DNA of 64,000 bases from Pseudomonas sp. dw_358 (GCF_018449655.1 NZ_JAAVUX010000017.1:55373-119372), one strand, 5' to 3'. Shown: positions 18,016-27,507, numbered from the stretch's first letter. Program-made: numbers and translations. The notes: a model not told the origin generated them from the letters alone.

Positions 18016-19251
18016 AGGCGGCAGCGAGGCGATGCGCGTGTCGGCATGCACCGCCAACTGCGTAATCATCTCGGCAGTCACCGCCGCCTGGGTCAGCCCC
18101 AGGTGTTGATGGCCGAAGGCCAACAGCACCCGTCCGCCACAGGTCTGGTCGATAACCGGCAGCGAATCAGGCAGGGACGGCCGAAAGCCCATCCACGGGG
18201 TGGCGCCGTCCCGATTCAGGTCCTTGCTGAACAAGCCCAGGCTCAGCCGGTGCAGCTGCCAGGCACGGGCCATGGTCGGCGGCGCCTCAAGGCCGGCGAA
18301 CTCGACGGTGCCGGCCAGCCGCAGGCCATCGGTCATGGGCGTCATGATGAACTTGCGCTCCCATGAGGTGACCGCAAAAGGCAGCCGTCCATGTTCCTGG
18401 GGCAGCATCAGGTGGTAGCCCCGCTCGGTGTCCAGCGGTACACGGGTCCCGGTCAACGCCCGGGTCAACGCGGCCGAATGAGCACCGCAGGCGATCAACA
18501 CCCGGCGTGCCGACAAGGCACCGGAGTCGGTGCTCAGGGTGACGCCCGGGTCAGTGACCTGCCCGCCGTTGACGTTGCCGAGCCGAAACTGCACCCCGCC
18601 CGCCTTGGCAGCCGCCACCAGGTGGTCGAGTACGTGGTAGGGGTCCACCACGTGACCGGTCTGGGGGAAGAACAGCCCGCCGAGAATCTGCGGGCTCAGT
18701 TGCGGTGCGGCGGCGTGCACAGCTTCGCCAGACCAGAACGCCACCGGCACCTGCTGTTGACTCAGCCGTTGTTGGTGCGCCTCAAGCGCCGGTCGTGAGC
18801 CGGTTCGCTCGTAAACCAGCAGTGAGCCGTCCACCTTGAGCAGGTCGGGGCGGCCGGTGGACTGCAACAACCGCTGCCAGGCGCCCAGACTGCTTTCGTT
18901 GAGGGCGCGCAAGCCCGCTACCGTGCGCTGGTAAGGCGCCGGCCGCAGGTTGGCCAGCAGCCGGGTGAACCACGGCAGCGCCTGCGGCAAGTATTTCCAG
19001 TCCAGCCGCAAGGGCCCGAGGGGGTCCATCAACATCGCGGGCAGCCGCTTGAGGATCGAGGCATCGGCAATCGGGAACACCTGCTCGGTGGCCAGGTGTC
19101 CAGCATTGCCATAAGACGCTCCCCGGCCCGGTGCCTGCCGATCGATCACCTGCACCCGCAAGCCCTGGCGTGCCAGCGCCAGGGCGCAGGTCACGCCGAT
19201 GATGCCGGCCCCGACGATGACGATATCGGGCATGAGGTCGGTGTTCGCCAT
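17986..19251 (-). CDS. DadA-family FAD oxidoreductase, probable D-hydroxyproline dehydrogenase
   Basis: A 421-residue flavoprotein: IVIVGAGIIGVTCALALARQ (FAD dinucleotide motif), APGRGASYGNAGHLATEQVF and C-terminal FGHQHLGLTQAAVTAEM. It starts at 19251, sharing one base with the stop of the deaminase gene. Its operon holds a hydroxyproline 2-epimerase and a DHDPS-like deaminase, so the expected reaction is cis-4-hydroxy-D-proline to 1-pyrroline-4-hydroxy-2-carboxylate. Single-subunit DadA-like enzymes do this in some Pseudomonas; the assignment rests on context. Confidence 0.8.
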   Translation of the reverse strand: MANTDLMPDIVIVGAGIIGVTCALALARQGLRVQVIDRQAPGRGASYGNAGHLATEQVFPIADASILKRLPAMLMDPLGPLRLDWKYLPQALPWFTRLLANLRPAPYQRTVAGLRALNESSLGAWQRLLQSTGRPDLLKVDGSLLVYERTGSRPALEAHQQRLSQQQVPVAFWSGEAVHAAAPQLSPQILGGLFFPQTGHVVDPYHVLDHLVAAAKAGGVQFRLGNVNGGQVTDPGVTLSTDSGALSARRVLIACGAHSAALTRALTGTRVPLDTERGYHLMLPQEHGRLPFAVTSWERKFIMTPMTDGLRLAGTVEFAGLEAPPTMARAWQLHRLSLGLFSKDLNRDGATPWMGFRPSLPDSLPVIDQTCGGRVLLAFGHQHLGLTQAAVTAEMITQLAVHADTRIASLPPSAPYRLTRF

Positions 19252-20198
19252 CAAGCAAGGTTCTGTTCGGCCGACCAGTTGGCGTACCACTGGCGGAACA
19301 GGCTGTACTGGTTTTCGGCGTAGTGGCGCTGGGCGTCGCTCAGGGCGTCGGTTTCGTTGAAGTGCAGGCTGTATTCGCTGTCGCCGTTGAGCACCATCAG
19401 GTGTTTATAGAACAGCACCAGGTCGGTGCCTTCATCGAACGAAGACAGCACCGCCAGCGCCGACTCCAGTTCACCGGCCAGGCGCCGGGCCTTGGCATCG
19501 CCCTGGGCCGCTTGCTTGCTCAGGGCCACCAGTTGCAGCACTTCACGGGGCAGGGCGTTGCCGATGCCGGTGATGGCACCGGTGGCGTTGCAATTGACGA
19601 AACCATGCACCACTTGGGTGTCGACGCCCACCATCAGCGTGACTTGATCATCGCGAGAGGTGATGTTTTCGGCGGCGTAGCGCAAGTCGGCGGCGCCGCC
19701 GAACTCCTTGAAGCCTATCAGGTTGGGGTGCTGGCTGCGCAGTTCAAAGAACAGGTCGGCGCGGGTCGCAAAACCGTAGTACGGGCTGTTGTAGATCACC
19801 GCCGGCAGGTTCGGCGCCGCATCGAGCACGGCGGCAAAGTGAGCTTTTTGCGCAGCCGCCGAAGCGCCACGGGAGAGCACCCGTGGAATCACCATCAGGC
19901 CTTTGGCACCGACCTTGGCGGCATGGGCGGCGTGGGACACCGCTTCACGGCTGTTGACCGCGCCTGTGCCGACGATCACCGGCACCCCGGCGGCCGCCAG
20001 GCGCGCCACGCCTTCCTGACGCTGGGCTTCGGTGAGCAATGGCCAGTCGCCCATGGAGCCGCAATACACCACAGCGCTCATGCCGAGGCCGATCAACTCG
20101 CGACCCTTGGCCACCAACGCGTCGAAGTCAGGCTGACGCTCTGCGGTGCAAGGGGTCATCAACGCGGGGATGCAGCCGGTAAAGATGTTATCGCTCAT
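19251..20198 (-). CDS. DHDPS-family lyase, probable pyrroline-hydroxycarboxylate deaminase
   Basis: A 315-residue TIM-barrel class-I aldolase-type enzyme. The Schiff-base lysine is in NLIGFKEFGGA and the proton-relay tyrosine in VIYNSPYYGF. The start MSDNIFTGCIPALMTP at 20198 has CGGAG before it. Between an epimerase and a DadA-like oxidase, it most likely converts 1-pyrroline-4-hydroxy-2-carboxylate to alpha-ketoglutarate semialdehyde plus ammonia. True dihydrodipicolinate synthase is unlikely in this operon. Confidence 0.82.
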   Translation of the reverse strand: MSDNIFTGCIPALMTPCTAERQPDFDALVAKGRELIGLGMSAVVYCGSMGDWPLLTEAQRQEGVARLAAAGVPVIVGTGAVNSREAVSHAAHAAKVGAKGLMVIPRVLSRGASAAAQKAHFAAVLDAAPNLPAVIYNSPYYGFATRADLFFELRSQHPNLIGFKEFGGAADLRYAAENITSRDDQVTLMVGVDTQVVHGFVNCNATGAITGIGNALPREVLQLVALSKQAAQGDAKARRLAGELESALAVLSSFDEGTDLVLFYKHLMVLNGDSEYSLHFNETDALSDAQRHYAENQYSLFRQWYANWSAEQNLA

Positions 20199-20237
20199 GG
20201 TCACTCCGGGAAGGCTGAAAAATGGAAAGGAAAGGGC

Positions 20238-21164
20238 TCAAATGCCCCAGGCAAAAGGGTCCTGCTCGTCGATCAGCAAGGTGCTGTCGGCCGTCATGTA
20301 GGCGCGGCCGGTGATGAAGGGCCGCACGCGCTCGCCTTCCCATTGGAAATGGCCCTGGAACTGGCTGCCGGTGATGCCCGCCTGCACCCAGAGTTGGTGT
20401 TCGGCCAGCTTGCCGTCGGCCGCCAGGCACGCCAGCTTGGCGCTGGTGCCGGTGCCGCAGGGTGAGCGGTCGTAGGCCTTGCCGGGGCACATGACGAAGT
20501 TGCGGCTGTCGGCTTCAGCGTCATCGGCGAACAACTCGACGTGGTCGATGATCGCACCGTCTTCGCCGAAGATGCCCTGCGCCTGCAGAGCGTTGAGCAG
20601 GGTCCAGGTGAAATCGGTGAGGCGCTCGACATGACTCAGTTCCAGCACTTCGTCTTGCTCGGCCACCAGGAAGAACCAGTTGCCGCCCCAGGCGACATCG
20701 CCGTGCACCTTGCCATAACCGGGAACATCGACGGGCACCCGTTGCTGGAAGCGATAGGCCGGCACATTGCGCACGGTCACCGCGCCGTCCTCGTGGAGCG
20801 TGGCGCTGACCTGGCCCACCGGCGTGTCAATGGCGTGCTCGCCGGCGGCGATCAAGCCCAGATGGTGCAGGGAGGCGACGAGGCCGATAGTGCCGTGGCC
20901 ACACATGCCCAGGTAACCGCTGTTATTGAAGAAGATCACCCCGCAGGTGGCATTCGCCGAGACTGGCTCGACATACAGGGCGCCCACCAGCACGTCGTTG
21001 CCCCGGGGCTCCAGCAGGCAGGCGCGGCGCCAGGCGTCATGCTGGTCACGCAGGGCGTCGCGCTTTTCGGCGAGGGTGCTGCCGGCCAGGGCCGGGAAGC
21101 CGCTCATTACCAGGCGGGTCGGCTCACCGCCGGTGTGGGAGTCGATCACGTGGACCTTTTTCAT
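20238..21164 (-). CDS. lhpA: 4-hydroxyproline 2-epimerase
   Basis: A 308-residue proline-racemase-family protein with both catalytic cysteines: Cys88 in GMCGHGTIG and Cys236 in DRSPCGTGTSAK, the spacing of true hydroxyproline epimerases. DSHTGGEPTRLV near the start is the family N-terminus. It converts trans-4-hydroxy-L-proline to cis-4-hydroxy-D-proline in the cytoplasm. ATG at 21164 follows AAAGG; the upstream in-frame stretch is promoter region. It is first in a three-gene operon and divergent from the PAS-AraC regulator. Confidence 0.92.
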   Translation of the reverse strand: MKKVHVIDSHTGGEPTRLVMSGFPALAGSTLAEKRDALRDQHDAWRRACLLEPRGNDVLVGALYVEPVSANATCGVIFFNNSGYLGMCGHGTIGLVASLHHLGLIAAGEHAIDTPVGQVSATLHEDGAVTVRNVPAYRFQQRVPVDVPGYGKVHGDVAWGGNWFFLVAEQDEVLELSHVERLTDFTWTLLNALQAQGIFGEDGAIIDHVELFADDAEADSRNFVMCPGKAYDRSPCGTGTSAKLACLAADGKLAEHQLWVQAGITGSQFQGHFQWEGERVRPFITGRAYMTADSTLLIDEQDPFAWGI

Positions 21165-21300
21165 TCGTCGCCTTTGTGCTGGGGTCACTTGAGGCACTAG
21201 AGTGACCGCTTGGCGGCCGTCGGGCTTGATGTTTTTCACCCACATTGATGACGAAATCGGCATAGTGTGCGCATCAGTCGCTGGTGAACGAGGCTTTTTC

Positions 21301-22059
21301 ATGACCGATAACCTGTTCCAGGCGCTGGCCGGGCAACGCCCCGAGAGCCTTGCGCAGATGCTTGCCGGCGTGGCACCCATGGGGTCGCTGTTCGACGCCA
21401 TCCCCAACGCGGTGATCTTCATCAAGGACCTGCAAGCCCGCTATGTGCTGGCCAACCGCACGCTGGTGCAGCGCTGCGGCCTGAAAAAGGTCGAGGCGCT
21501 GCTGGGCAAGACCAGTGCGCAGATCTTCCCCGCCCCGTTGGGGCCGGGCTACACCGAGCAGGACCGCCGGATACTGGAAGAAGGGCTGATGCTGGAAGAC
21601 CAGTTGGAACTGCACTTGCATGACAGTCGCGAGCCTGGCTGGTGCCTGACCCACAAGCGCCCGATTCATGACCAACAAGGTCGCATCATCGGCCTGGCGG
21701 GCATCTCGGTGGACCTGCAGACCGCGAGCGACGCCCACCCCGGCTTCGCGCGGCTGGTGGCGGTGGATGAGCATATCCGCGCGCATTTCAGCGGTCGGGT
21801 GACTCTGAAGGACCTGACTCGCATCGCCGGCCTGTCGGTGGCACAACTGGAACGCTACTGCAAACGGGTGTTCCACCTGACGCCGCGGCAGATGATCCAC
21901 AAAGTCCGCCTGGAACACGCCCATTGCCTGTTGCACACGGCGCTGCCCATCACCGACGTGGCCTTGCAGTGCGGCTACACCGACCACAGTGCCTTCACCC
22001 GGCAGTTCAAGCAATTGACCGGGTTTACCCCCAGGCAATATCGGCAGAGTCTGGGGTGA
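21301..22059 (+). CDS. AraC-family regulator with N-terminal PAS domain
   Basis: A 252-residue regulator. Residues of about 28-140 are a PAS fold (SLFDAIPNAVIFIKDLQARY, then IIGLAGISVDL). The C-terminal 100 residues are an AraC DNA-binding domain (VTLKDLTRIAGLSVAQLERY and ITDVALQCGYTDHSAFTRQF). It is divergent from the hydroxyproline operon with about 135 bp between, so it likely activates that operon. A PAS sensor linked to an AraC output is less usual than a cupin sensor. Confidence 0.85.
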   Translation: MTDNLFQALAGQRPESLAQMLAGVAPMGSLFDAIPNAVIFIKDLQARYVLANRTLVQRCGLKKVEALLGKTSAQIFPAPLGPGYTEQDRRILEEGLMLEDQLELHLHDSREPGWCLTHKRPIHDQQGRIIGLAGISVDLQTASDAHPGFARLVAVDEHIRAHFSGRVTLKDLTRIAGLSVAQLERYCKRVFHLTPRQMIHKVRLEHAHCLLHTALPITDVALQCGYTDHSAFTRQFKQLTGFTPRQYRQSLG

Positions 22060-22156
22060 CTCCTCGAGCGCACACCACACGCGCGTACGCATAACGGCCA
22101 CCGCGCCCCAGGACGGCTCCCACAGGACCGTGGCTGGCTTCGGCACTGGGGAAAGG

Positions 22157-23743
22157 TCACGATGGCGGCGCTGCAAAAGGCTCCAGCGTGCTATTGCCCA
22201 GTGCCGAATGCCAGCGATCACGGCCGTTGTTCTTGGCCATGTACAAAAAAGCGTCCGCCGCCTTGATCAGGCCCACAGGTGTGACCACATCAGACATCGG
22301 CAGGCAGGTGGCAATGCCCGCGCTGGCGGTGACGAAGCCCAGCGGGTGGTCGGCGTGCTCGATGTGCAGCGCCCGGATGGCTTGCAGCAGGGCTTCGGCG
22401 ATCTGGCTGGCACCGGTGCTGGTGGTGTCGGGCAGCAACACCGTGAACTCCTCGCCGCCATAGCGCACGGCCAGGTCGGCGGGCCGCTTGAGGGTCTGGC
22501 GAATCACTGCGCCGACCTGGCGCAGGCACTCGTCGCCCATGGAGTGACCATAGCGGTCATTGAAGCGTTTGAAGTAGTCGACATCGAGCATGATCATCGC
22601 CAGGCAATAGCCCTGGCGCCGGGCGCGGCCCACTTCCTGCTCCAGCACCAGGTCAAGCCGGCGGCGGTTGCCCAGTCCGGTCAGGCTGTCGGTCAAGGCC
22701 ATTTCCTCCATGGCCCGGTGGGCCTGGAGCAGGGCGTTCTCCATGACCATGCGCTGGCGCAACTGGCTGAGCACGATGAAGCCGAAACCCGACAGCCCGG
22801 CGATCAGCACCAGGAGAAACAGGACCGTCTTGATCACGCCCCGACGCCAGGGGCCGACGAACGATTCACGCGACAGTCCGGCCTCCACCACCAGCGGATA
22901 GCGGCTCAGCGCCCGGTAGCCGTACAACCGGTCAGTGCCGTCGACCACGGCCTTGATCTGGGCAACGCCACTGTCAGACAGTGGCAGGTAACGGCGGAAG
23001 ATCTCGCTTTGGGCCAGGCTTTGCTCAGTGATGCCGGGGATAAACGGGCGCCGCACCAGAATCCGGCCGTTGCGCATGGCCAGGACAATGGCGCCCTTGT
23101 CGTCGATCTTGAAATCGCCGTAGAAATCGACGAAGTAACTGACCCGCACCGTGCCCAGCAGCACACCGGCAAAGGTGCCGTCCGGGTTATCGAGCCGGCG
23201 CGACACAGGAATGATCAGCTGATCGGTGGAGCGGCTGCGCACCACCTCGCCGATACGCACGCGGCGTTCGTCATGGGTGCGGTGATAGATGAAATAATCA
23301 CGGTCGGCATTGTTGGCCGATTCCGGGGCGATGTCCTTGTCGGTGACCACCCAGCGGCCGTCAGGGCCATAGATGTACAGGCCATCGAGCTGCGGCATGA
23401 TCGCCGCCTGCTGCACCAGCAGGGCGTGCACCCGAGGTACATCGAGATGGTCCAGGCCATCGCCCTCGATACGTTCGCCAAGGGCATCGGTCAGCACGTC
23501 AACTTGGCGAATCGCATCTTCGGCATGCTGGGCGGTGGCCCGCGCCAGGTTCACCACCGTGTCGTTGGCCTGGGCGAACGCCTGCTGGTAATCACGCCAG
23601 GCCCGCCAGCCCTCGACCCCGGCGAACGTCAGGATGACCAGCGCAATGAAACCCAACGTCAGGCGAAAGACGGCCCCATTGCGTCCGCCGCCGGTAGCCG
23701 CTGGCAGGGTCAAGGCAGGTGGTGTGTCCATACGTCGCCCCAT
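22157..23743 (-). CDS. Diguanylate cyclase with periplasmic dCache-type sensor
   Basis: A protein of 528 residues from ATG 23743 (ATG 23731 also possible). It has membrane helices near 22-44 and about 290-312, enclosing a large periplasmic sensor of Cache type (YIYGPDGRWVVTDKD, RDYFIYHRTH, ISRLDNP-like segments). The C-terminal GGEEF domain has an intact active site RYGGEEFTVLLP, and five residues upstream RPAD fits the RxxD inhibitory site. It should make c-di-GMP from GTP under control of an external ligand and product feedback. No EAL domain is present. Confidence 0.88.
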   Translation of the reverse strand: MGRRMDTPPALTLPAATGGGRNGAVFRLTLGFIALVILTFAGVEGWRAWRDYQQAFAQANDTVVNLARATAQHAEDAIRQVDVLTDALGERIEGDGLDHLDVPRVHALLVQQAAIMPQLDGLYIYGPDGRWVVTDKDIAPESANNADRDYFIYHRTHDERRVRIGEVVRSRSTDQLIIPVSRRLDNPDGTFAGVLLGTVRVSYFVDFYGDFKIDDKGAIVLAMRNGRILVRRPFIPGITEQSLAQSEIFRRYLPLSDSGVAQIKAVVDGTDRLYGYRALSRYPLVVEAGLSRESFVGPWRRGVIKTVLFLLVLIAGLSGFGFIVLSQLRQRMVMENALLQAHRAMEEMALTDSLTGLGNRRRLDLVLEQEVGRARRQGYCLAMIMLDVDYFKRFNDRYGHSMGDECLRQVGAVIRQTLKRPADLAVRYGGEEFTVLLPDTTSTGASQIAEALLQAIRALHIEHADHPLGFVTASAGIATCLPMSDVVTPVGLIKAADAFLYMAKNNGRDRWHSALGNSTLEPFAAPPS

Positions 23744-23841
23744 GGCGGCTCTCGATCGGCAAGGTTGTCTGGCTTTGAGGGGCGGCGCGGCCGGTTCGTT
23801 CGTCGGCGTAGTGATCAGACTTTTCTCGACGGCTTGCTTAA

Positions 23842-23861
23842 TACTGTATATGCGTACAGTA
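23842..23861. promoter_or_regulatory. LexA (SOS) box
   Basis: TACTGTATATGCGTACAGTA has two perfect 7-bp arms, TACTGTA and TACAGTA, around a 6-bp centre. It contains the CTG-N10-CAG core of gamma-proteobacterial LexA sites and differs from the E. coli ideal at only two central bases. It lies 45 bp upstream of the GTG start at 23907 and about 100 bp from the divergent diguanylate cyclase start. Confidence 0.8.
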
Positions 23862-23906
23862 TTGGTCCGTTCCGGATGTGAGACCCCGGGTTTGGAGGAG
23901 TGGAGC

Positions 23907-24149
23907 GTGCGAAGACTGTCGACAATCTGGACCGCCGTGGGGTCTGCGACCGCCGTGTTTGTCGGCGCCGCCTTGGGCGGACTGGAGCTGGTAGAGAGCA
24001 ACACCATGCTGGTCATTGCCCTGTTGCCGCAGCTGGGGTTCCTGCTGGGCGGGTCCTGGCCTGGCCTGGCGGACGGGCCTGAGGGCGGCGAGACGGATCA
24101 ATCATGGCTGGTCCTCGAAGAGCAATATGACTACGATGCTAATCATTAG
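23907..24149 (+). CDS. Small membrane protein, probably SOS-regulated
   Basis: An 80-residue protein starting at GTG, supported by a strong ribosome site GGAGGAG six bases before it. It has two hydrophobic segments, TIWTAVGSATAVFVGAALGG (about 6-25) and TMLVIALLPQLGFLLGG (about 33-49), then an acidic tail ending EEQYDYDANH. A hairpin membrane topology is likely. Family not recognised. A LexA box sits just upstream, so it is probably induced by DNA damage. The FUSC exporter starts 23 bp after its stop and may share its transcript. It is too short and too hydrophobic to be SulA. Confidence 0.65.
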   Translation: MRRLSTIWTAVGSATAVFVGAALGGLELVESNTMLVIALLPQLGFLLGGSWPGLADGPEGGETDQSWLVLEEQYDYDANH

Positions 24150-24172
24150 GCAGCTAAGCAGATAAGCCCGTC

Positions 24173-26194
24173 ATGGCGACGTTCCTCCCGCCCGCGCTTG
24201 ATGATTTCTTCAAGGCCGTGTTCAACCCTTCAAGGCCGGCGTTGCAGTTCGCCGTGAAAAACTTGATCGGCGGTGGACTGGCGCTGTACCTGGCGTTCAT
24301 TCTCGAGATGCAACAGCCACAGTGGGCACTGACCACGGTGTTCATCGTCAACCAGCCGCTGAGCGGCATGGTGCTGTCCAAGGGCGCTTACCGGATGCTC
24401 GGCACCTTTGTCGGCGCGGTGGTCTCCCTGGGCATGATCGCCCTGTTCGGCCAGACGCCCGTGTTGTTTCTGCTGAGCATGGCGCTGTGGCTGGGAATCT
24501 GCACGGCAGGCGCTTCGCTGTATCGCAACAATGCCTCCTATGGTTTTGTCCTGGCCGGCTACACCACGGCCATCATCGCCTTGCCGTCAACGGCTGCGCC
24601 GCTGAGTGTCTTCGACCAGGCCCAGGCACGGTTTTTCGAAATTACCCTGGGCATCGTCTGCGCCTCGCTGGTGAGCACGGTGTTGTGGCCTCGGCGCATC
24701 GAGCACCAGCTCGCGGTCCAGGCACGCGGGGCCTGGCAATCTGGCATGGCGGCGGCCGCGTCCGAACTGCTGGGCACCGACCTGCGCCAGGGGTTGCTCG
24801 ACGCCTTGGGGCGGATCGTGTCGGTGGATGCCCAGCGTGACCATGCCGCCTTCGAAGGGCCCGATGGCCGTGTTCGCGCCCAGGCCTTGCGGGTGATGAG
24901 CCGTGACCTGCTCAGCCTGCTGCGAGTCGCTCGCGGCGTCGCCCGTCTGCGCCTGATGCTCGATCCATCCGATGGCAAGTCCGTCGACCCCTTGATTCAA
25001 GGGGTGGCCCAGGCCTTGGCCGACGGAGGCGAGGCGGCCCTGCATCAACAAGCCGTGGTGGTGGATGAAAGCCTGCTGGTCAGCGGCCTGGAGCCGCCGG
25101 TGCACCTGTGCCTGATGCGCCTGACGGTGGTCCTGCAACTGGCCGGCGTGGCCGGGCAGACCCTGGCCGCCGTGGAACAGGGCAGCGAAGTGCGCAACGC
25201 CCCGGGCCCTCTGGCCTGGCATCGGGACCTCGAACAGGGCGTCATGTCCGGGCTGCGCAGCGCCCTGGCGTTCCTGGCCGTGGCCGGTCTCTGGGTCTTC
25301 ACCGCATGGCCCGCCGGGCTGGGCGCAGTGTCCATCTGCGGGGTGGTGTTGAGCCTGTTTGCCGGACGCGAGGCGCCGGCGGGGGCGGCGCTGAACTTCC
25401 TCAAGGGCATTGCCGTCTCGGTGCCGGTGGCAGCGCTGGTGTCCTTCTTGCTGCCAGGAGGCGACGCGTTTTCCATGCTCTGCCTGGGGCTGGGGGTGCC
25501 CCTGTTCATGGCATCCCTGTGCCTGAGCCAGCCGGCCATTGCACCGATCGCGTCGTCGTTCTGTATTTTCTTCGTCAACAACGTGGCCCCGGCCAATGTC
25601 ATGATCCATGACCTGGATAGCTTCATCAATCGCGCTCTGGCGACCCTGGTCGGGGTAGGGGTCTCGGTGCTGGTGTTTCGGGTGGTCAGCCTTGGGCCGG
25701 GGGTGCGGCACTACCGGCGTCTGGTGCAAGCGTCCCTGAGCGACTTGTCGCAACTGACCCGACGACCCCTGGCCCAGGCCGAAAGCTGGTTTGGCGGGCG
25801 CATGGCCGACCGTCTGATGCGCCTGGCACGCTACCGCACCCAGCACCCGGACGAGCCGAACCTGGAGTGGCACCACGGTTTGAACGGCCTCGACCTGGGC
25901 GGCGAGCTGCTGCACCTGCGCGGCTGTCTGGTCGACGCTGATCCATCGCTGGCGCGGGAACGGGACCTTTACCTGCGCAATCTGGGGCGCTTGTTCAAGC
26001 AGGGCGAACCGTCGCCGGGGCAAAGCGACTTGCTGGATGAGCCCAGTGAGCGGTTGCTCAAGGCACTGGACGCCAACACAGGGTTGACGCCCCGGCGTCA
26101 GGAGCTGGCCCGGGCGGCGGTAGTGCAGGTGCAGTATGTCTGGCACAGCTGGTGCGGTAACGGTCCGGCCAGTCCGACGCCGCCTCCCGCTTGA
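24173..26194 (+). CDS. FUSC-family efflux protein (AaeB-like)
   Basis: A 673-residue inner-membrane protein with two blocks of about six hydrophobic helices (about residues 25-170 and 360-510), each followed by a cytoplasmic stretch. This is the fusaric-acid-resistance / p-hydroxybenzoate efflux architecture. The N-terminal block LQFAVKNLIGGGLALYLAF and QWALTTVFIVNQPLSGMVLS are typical. These proteins export aromatic acids, usually with a membrane-fusion protein and a small DUF1656 protein; neither is adjacent here. Start ATG 24173, 23 bp after the small SOS-type gene. Confidence 0.83.
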   Translation: MATFLPPALDDFFKAVFNPSRPALQFAVKNLIGGGLALYLAFILEMQQPQWALTTVFIVNQPLSGMVLSKGAYRMLGTFVGAVVSLGMIALFGQTPVLFLLSMALWLGICTAGASLYRNNASYGFVLAGYTTAIIALPSTAAPLSVFDQAQARFFEITLGIVCASLVSTVLWPRRIEHQLAVQARGAWQSGMAAAASELLGTDLRQGLLDALGRIVSVDAQRDHAAFEGPDGRVRAQALRVMSRDLLSLLRVARGVARLRLMLDPSDGKSVDPLIQGVAQALADGGEAALHQQAVVVDESLLVSGLEPPVHLCLMRLTVVLQLAGVAGQTLAAVEQGSEVRNAPGPLAWHRDLEQGVMSGLRSALAFLAVAGLWVFTAWPAGLGAVSICGVVLSLFAGREAPAGAALNFLKGIAVSVPVAALVSFLLPGGDAFSMLCLGLGVPLFMASLCLSQPAIAPIASSFCIFFVNNVAPANVMIHDLDSFINRALATLVGVGVSVLVFRVVSLGPGVRHYRRLVQASLSDLSQLTRRPLAQAESWFGGRMADRLMRLARYRTQHPDEPNLEWHHGLNGLDLGGELLHLRGCLVDADPSLARERDLYLRNLGRLFKQGEPSPGQSDLLDEPSERLLKALDANTGLTPRRQELARAAVVQVQYVWHSWCGNGPASPTPPPA

Positions 26195-26319
26195 CGGACG
26201 CTTGCAGCGTGCAGGCGGGCCGGGTTCTTCAGGCACTGCTTGACCCGTGCCCCTTTGATTCCCACAATCACGGGCGCAACGACGCTGCGCCGCCTTGTCT
26301 TTTTCGAGAACCTCCACTC

Positions 26320-27507
26320 ATGACCATCGAGCAATCCCCCGAGCAGGTCCTGCCTGCCCGCGCCGCCGCGAAAATGGAGACGGCCATGGCGGTCGGCAGC
26401 TTTGCCATCGGCACCGGCGAGTTCGCGATCATGGGCCTGATGCCCGACATCGCCAGCAACCTGCACCTCAGCGAACCGCAAGTGGGGCATGCCATCAGCG
26501 CTTACGCCCTGGGCGTCATGGTGGGCGCGCCGGTGCTGGCCATTCTCGGCGCGAAAATGCTGCGTAAACACCTGTTGATCCTGCTGATGGCCTTGTACAC
26601 CCTGGGTAACCTGGCCACGGCCTTTACGCCGAGTTACGCCACGCTGATGGCCTTTCGTTTTATCAGTGGGCTGCCCCATGGTGCCTATTTTGGGATCGCG
26701 GCGGTGGTCGCATCGAGCATGGTGCCGGCCGGCAAACGGGCGAGCGCCGTGGCTCGGGTGATGATGGGCCTGACGCTGGCCATGCTGCTGGGCAATCCGG
26801 TGGCGACCTTTCTGGGGCAGTTCTTCGGCTGGCGCTCGGCCTTTGTGCTGGTGGGCCTGCTGGCGTTGCTCAACATCGCACTGGTCTGGCGCTTCGTCCC
26901 TGATCGCCATGACGAACCACGCAGCGACCCGCGCAAGGAGATGCATGCGTTCAAGCAACCCCAGGTGTGGATGGCGCTGACCATGGCCGCCATCGGCTTC
27001 GCCGGGATGTTCTGTGTGTTCAGCTACCTGGCGCCGACCATGCTGGAAGTCACCCAGGTCACGCCGCAGTGGATTCCATTCGGCCTGGCCGCGTTCGGGC
27101 TGGGGGCGATCCTCGGCAACATCATGGGCGGCAAGCTGTTTGATCGCTTGCAGTTCCGTGCGGTGGGCGTACTGCTGGTGTGGTCGATTGCGGTGCTGCT
27201 GTTCTTTCCCTGGGCGGCGCACTCGTTGTGGGGCGTGACCCTGGGCATTGGCCTGGTGGGCACGATGATCGCTTTGGCCACGCCCTTGCAAATTCGTTTG
27301 ATGGACATCGCCCATGAAGCGCCGAGCCTGGCGGCAGCCTCCAACCATGCCGCGTTCAACCTGGCCAACGCACTGGGGCCGTGGTTGGGCGGGATGGCCA
27401 TCAGCGCCGGGTTCGGCTGGACCAGCACCGGCTACATCGGCGCCGCGACAGCGCTGGTGGGCCTGGGGTTGTTCTTGATTGCTCGGCGGATGAAGGGTGG
27501 TCAGTGA
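26320..27507 (+). CDS. MFS transporter (AraJ-like sugar/drug efflux)
   Basis: A 395-residue protein with about 12 hydrophobic segments. GSFAIGTGEFAIMGLMPDIA and AYALGVMVGAPVLAILGAKM are the N-terminal blocks of the AraJ/YdhP efflux family. FISGLPHGAYFGIAAVVASS and the C-terminal MDIAHEAPSLAAASNHAAFN are also family-specific. It likely exports sugars or small drugs by proton antiport. ATG at 26320 begins the conserved N-terminus; an in-frame extension to 26191 has no family match. Confidence 0.87.
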   Translation: MTIEQSPEQVLPARAAAKMETAMAVGSFAIGTGEFAIMGLMPDIASNLHLSEPQVGHAISAYALGVMVGAPVLAILGAKMLRKHLLILLMALYTLGNLATAFTPSYATLMAFRFISGLPHGAYFGIAAVVASSMVPAGKRASAVARVMMGLTLAMLLGNPVATFLGQFFGWRSAFVLVGLLALLNIALVWRFVPDRHDEPRSDPRKEMHAFKQPQVWMALTMAAIGFAGMFCVFSYLAPTMLEVTQVTPQWIPFGLAAFGLGAILGNIMGGKLFDRLQFRAVGVLLVWSIAVLLFFPWAAHSLWGVTLGIGLVGTMIALATPLQIRLMDIAHEAPSLAAASNHAAFNLANALGPWLGGMAISAGFGWTSTGYIGAATALVGLGLFLIARRMKGGQ

